This document shows, piece by piece, positions 31,020 to 32,610 of a stretch of DNA of 32,610 nt. The position numbers were made by a program, and so were the translations under genes. Under the pieces are notes generated by a model. It did not search any database. It worked only from the letters and a program-made list of their open reading frames with translations, and was not told the origin of the DNA. The number at the start of each line of letters is the position of its first letter. The first letter of the stretch is position 1. Location of the stretch: the NCBI GenBank assembly GCA_944390865.1, contig CALXRC010000025.1, forward strand, positions 1 through 32,610. The letters run 5' to 3'. This DNA comes from an uncultured Spirochaetales bacterium. GTDB lineage: Bacteria > Spirochaetota > Spirochaetia > Sphaerochaetales > Sphaerochaetaceae.

Positions 31020-32610
31020 TTATTCTGACCCGGAAGGCAGGATTCTCTCATCACAGCCTTCAATGCGCTCTTCCATGAAGACAGACTCGGGGCTCAGGCT
31101 TGCATATGATGCATGGCTCAGGCTTTCTGCTATTCTGTCTCCTGCGGCTCTGACTTCATCCGCGCTTATCGTCCTCAGCCAGCTCCGCCTCTCGGACCGC
31201 ATTTCATCGCTGATGCCGTACATGAAGCGGCGCAGGGCTATTGTCGCCTTCTGGGAAGGAGAAAGAGGCTTCAGAAGCCGGCCCAGCCTGATCAGTCTCG
31301 CATTATCGACGCTGTCTGATGAGATCTCGGTGTTCTTAAGGGCGCGAACAATGGCTTCAAAGCTCTTTGAGACATGGGCATCCCTGTATGTCGCCACAGT
31401 GAACACCTCTTCCATGTTGTCCACGCTGCCTTCTGCGCCATAGGCGCCAAGGTTCAGGCGCATCTCATCCCAGAGCGCTGTCGAAGAGAAGATATTGGCA
31501 TACAGGGCCTCCGCCTCCTGTTCCCTTGTCATGAACGGGCTGGTGCGGACCGAAAGCGCGTTGTAGCATACGCTGGAGGAGAGCCTGTACCAGATGCGCC
31601 TGCTTTCCTCCTCAACCGGACGCACGAGTCCCGCAGCAGGCCTGTCTGAGGCTGCAAAGCGCGAGACGAAGGCAGCTGCAAGGGCACTGCTTTCCGCCCT
31701 GTCCTCTTCCTGCGATGTGATATGGAGCGTCATGCGGTTTCTGTCCCTGAGGCGCTGCATCATCCTGCCAAGCCCCTCAAAGCACTGCTCTGCAGTCAGT
31801 CTGGAAAGGCTCTGCCAGCTGCTTATGCCCATAAGCTTCTCTCCAAGACTGCAGCTCGCGCTCAGACTGGCAGAGGCCAGCGAAGAGGCAAATGAAGCTC
31901 CGGCTTCTTCGACATTGGCCTCATAGTCGCTGATGAGATCGTTCATCGCATCGTCAAAGCTTGCCCTGTCCGCCGTATCGGCCCTGCTGACCCAGTCGTA
32001 AAGGAGGTCCAGACAGACTTTCAGCTGTCTGGTAAGGCATTTTATCCTGATTACAAAGAAGGCCTTCACATCTGCATCAGCTGCCCGCCCTGTCTCCAGA
32101 TAGGCATAATAGCCGCCGCTCTCCAGACGGAGCGCGCCGTGAAACTGCGATGCGCTGACGTCCTCAAGTCCGCAGACAAGGAGGTAGCGGGAAAGCAGGA
32201 CTGCGTAAAGCAGCTCATGTGAAGGAAGATCGCTGAGATCGCTGACAAAGTTCACATAGCTTATGCCGCAGGTGTTCTCACTCTGTATGAGAATATGCTC
32301 ACCGGCTCTCTCAAGCACGATCTTCGCCTCTTCCTCCCTGATGTCGTCAATTGTCAGCAGGGGCAGGTCAACTTCCCGTTCCTGGCTTACAGGCAGCTCA
32401 TGGTATTCCGACTTCCTCTTCTGCCAGCAGGAGTCAAGATACTCCTCCTGCTGCTGCACGAGAGTCTGTGAAGGCTTCACATAAAGCGAAAGGCGGTGAG
32501 GATTGTCTATAAGGTTCTTCTCCATCCACTGCTCAAAAATTAAGATGTCCTCAGCTGAGAAGTAAAGCGATGCTAATCTTTTGGTGACGGCCAGAAGAGA
32601 CTGAAGCAAG
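31020..32610 (-). CDS. M16C peptidase (PreP-like), C-terminal part only
   Basis: The frame is open from the right edge to the stop at 31020, about 530 residues, and the 5' part is off the window. WMEKNLIDNPHRLSLYVKPS with a following QQQEEYLD segment and LPLLTIDDIREEEAKI match the M16C-associated linker of presequence proteases; LWDEMRLNLGAYGAEGSVDN and FTVATYRDAHVSKSFEAI match the C-terminal M16 half with its Arg-Tyr-type substrate contacts (Arg retained). The zinc HxxEH site would lie upstream and cannot be checked. These proteases degrade short unfolded peptides. No terminator is seen before glpK. Confidence 0.8.
   Translation of the reverse strand, partial: LLQSLLAVTKRLASLYFSAEDILIFEQWMEKNLIDNPHRLSLYVKPSQTLVQQQEEYLDSCWQKRKSEYHELPVSQEREVDLPLLTIDDIREEEAKIVLERAGEHILIQSENTCGISYVNFVSDLSDLPSHELLYAVLLSRYLLVCGLEDVSASQFHGALRLESGGYYAYLETGRAADADVKAFFVIRIKCLTRQLKVCLDLLYDWVSRADTADRASFDDAMNDLISDYEANVEEAGASFASSLASASLSASCSLGEKLMGISSWQSLSRLTAEQCFEGLGRMMQRLRDRNRMTLHITSQEEDRAESSALAAAFVSRFAASDRPAAGLVRPVEEESRRIWYRLSSSVCYNALSVRTSPFMTREQEAEALYANIFSSTALWDEMRLNLGAYGAEGSVDNMEEVFTVATYRDAHVSKSFEAIVRALKNTEISSDSVDNARLIRLGRLLKPLSPSQKATIALRRFMYGISDEMRSERRSWLRTISADEVRAAGDRIAESLSHASYASLSPESVFMEERIEGCDERILPSGSE

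Noticed and set aside
1..32610. tRNA, rRNA or CRISPR arrays
   Set aside because: No cloverleaf, rRNA-like stretch or regularly spaced direct repeats were noticed on either strand; a covariance-model scan was not possible.

Overview
The window reads as chromosomal DNA of a spirochaete, most likely a gut-type Treponema or Sphaerochaetaceae relative. This is inferred from remembered protein families (a type Vd patatin, a PreP-like M16C protease, a lipobox-bearing FKBP, short CdaR next to CdaA) and moderate GC content. No search was run, so the taxonomy is tentative. Almost all bases are coding, genes are packed with ATGA/GTGA overlaps, and both strands are used.

Region 1 (1-1510) is accessory. 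It holds the edge of an IS200/IS605-type element: the N-terminal part of tnpB running off the left edge, a divergent tnpA whose 5' end looks frameshifted, and a small zinc-ribbon passenger. The element abuts a GNAT acetyltransferase gene that carries a 4-nt duplication and is cut off at the element's border.

Region 2 (1510-6600) has a sugar-nucleotidyltransferase-like gene, then a divergent carbohydrate ABC import operon (two permeases and a binding protein, no ATPase) ending in an overlapping sugar-epimerase-like TIM-barrel gene.

Region 3 (6584-8350) has a MerR regulator with a C-terminal cysteine cluster, radC, and a degraded Rpn/PD-(D/E)XK nuclease remnant.

Region 4 (8348-16141) is a complete histidine operon on the minus strand: hisG-hisD-hisC-hisB(bifunctional)-hisH-hisA-hisF-hisIE, plus a translationally coupled pentapeptide-repeat gene. 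Upstream of hisG is a full transcription attenuator: a near-consensus promoter, an 11-residue leader peptide with four His codons, mutually exclusive hairpins, and an intrinsic terminator with eight Ts directly before the hisG ribosome site. This is the most interesting feature of the window.

Region 5 (16159-18300) holds a DUF308/HdeD-like membrane protein, a YjjG-like HAD phosphatase, and an FKBP lipoprotein with its own near-consensus promoter.

Region 6 (18309-30994) looks like one 13-gene minus-strand operon from a TATAAT promoter: glpK, cdaA (c-di-AMP synthase), short cdaR, acpS, truA, a degenerate uracil-DNA-glycosylase-like gene, priA, def, fmt, a patatin/beta-barrel autotransporter, a YhcC-type radical SAM gene, and the two subunits of class I fumarase. 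It mixes translation, lipid, second-messenger and central-carbon functions. The right edge (31020-32610) is the C-terminal part of a PreP-like M16C peptidase.
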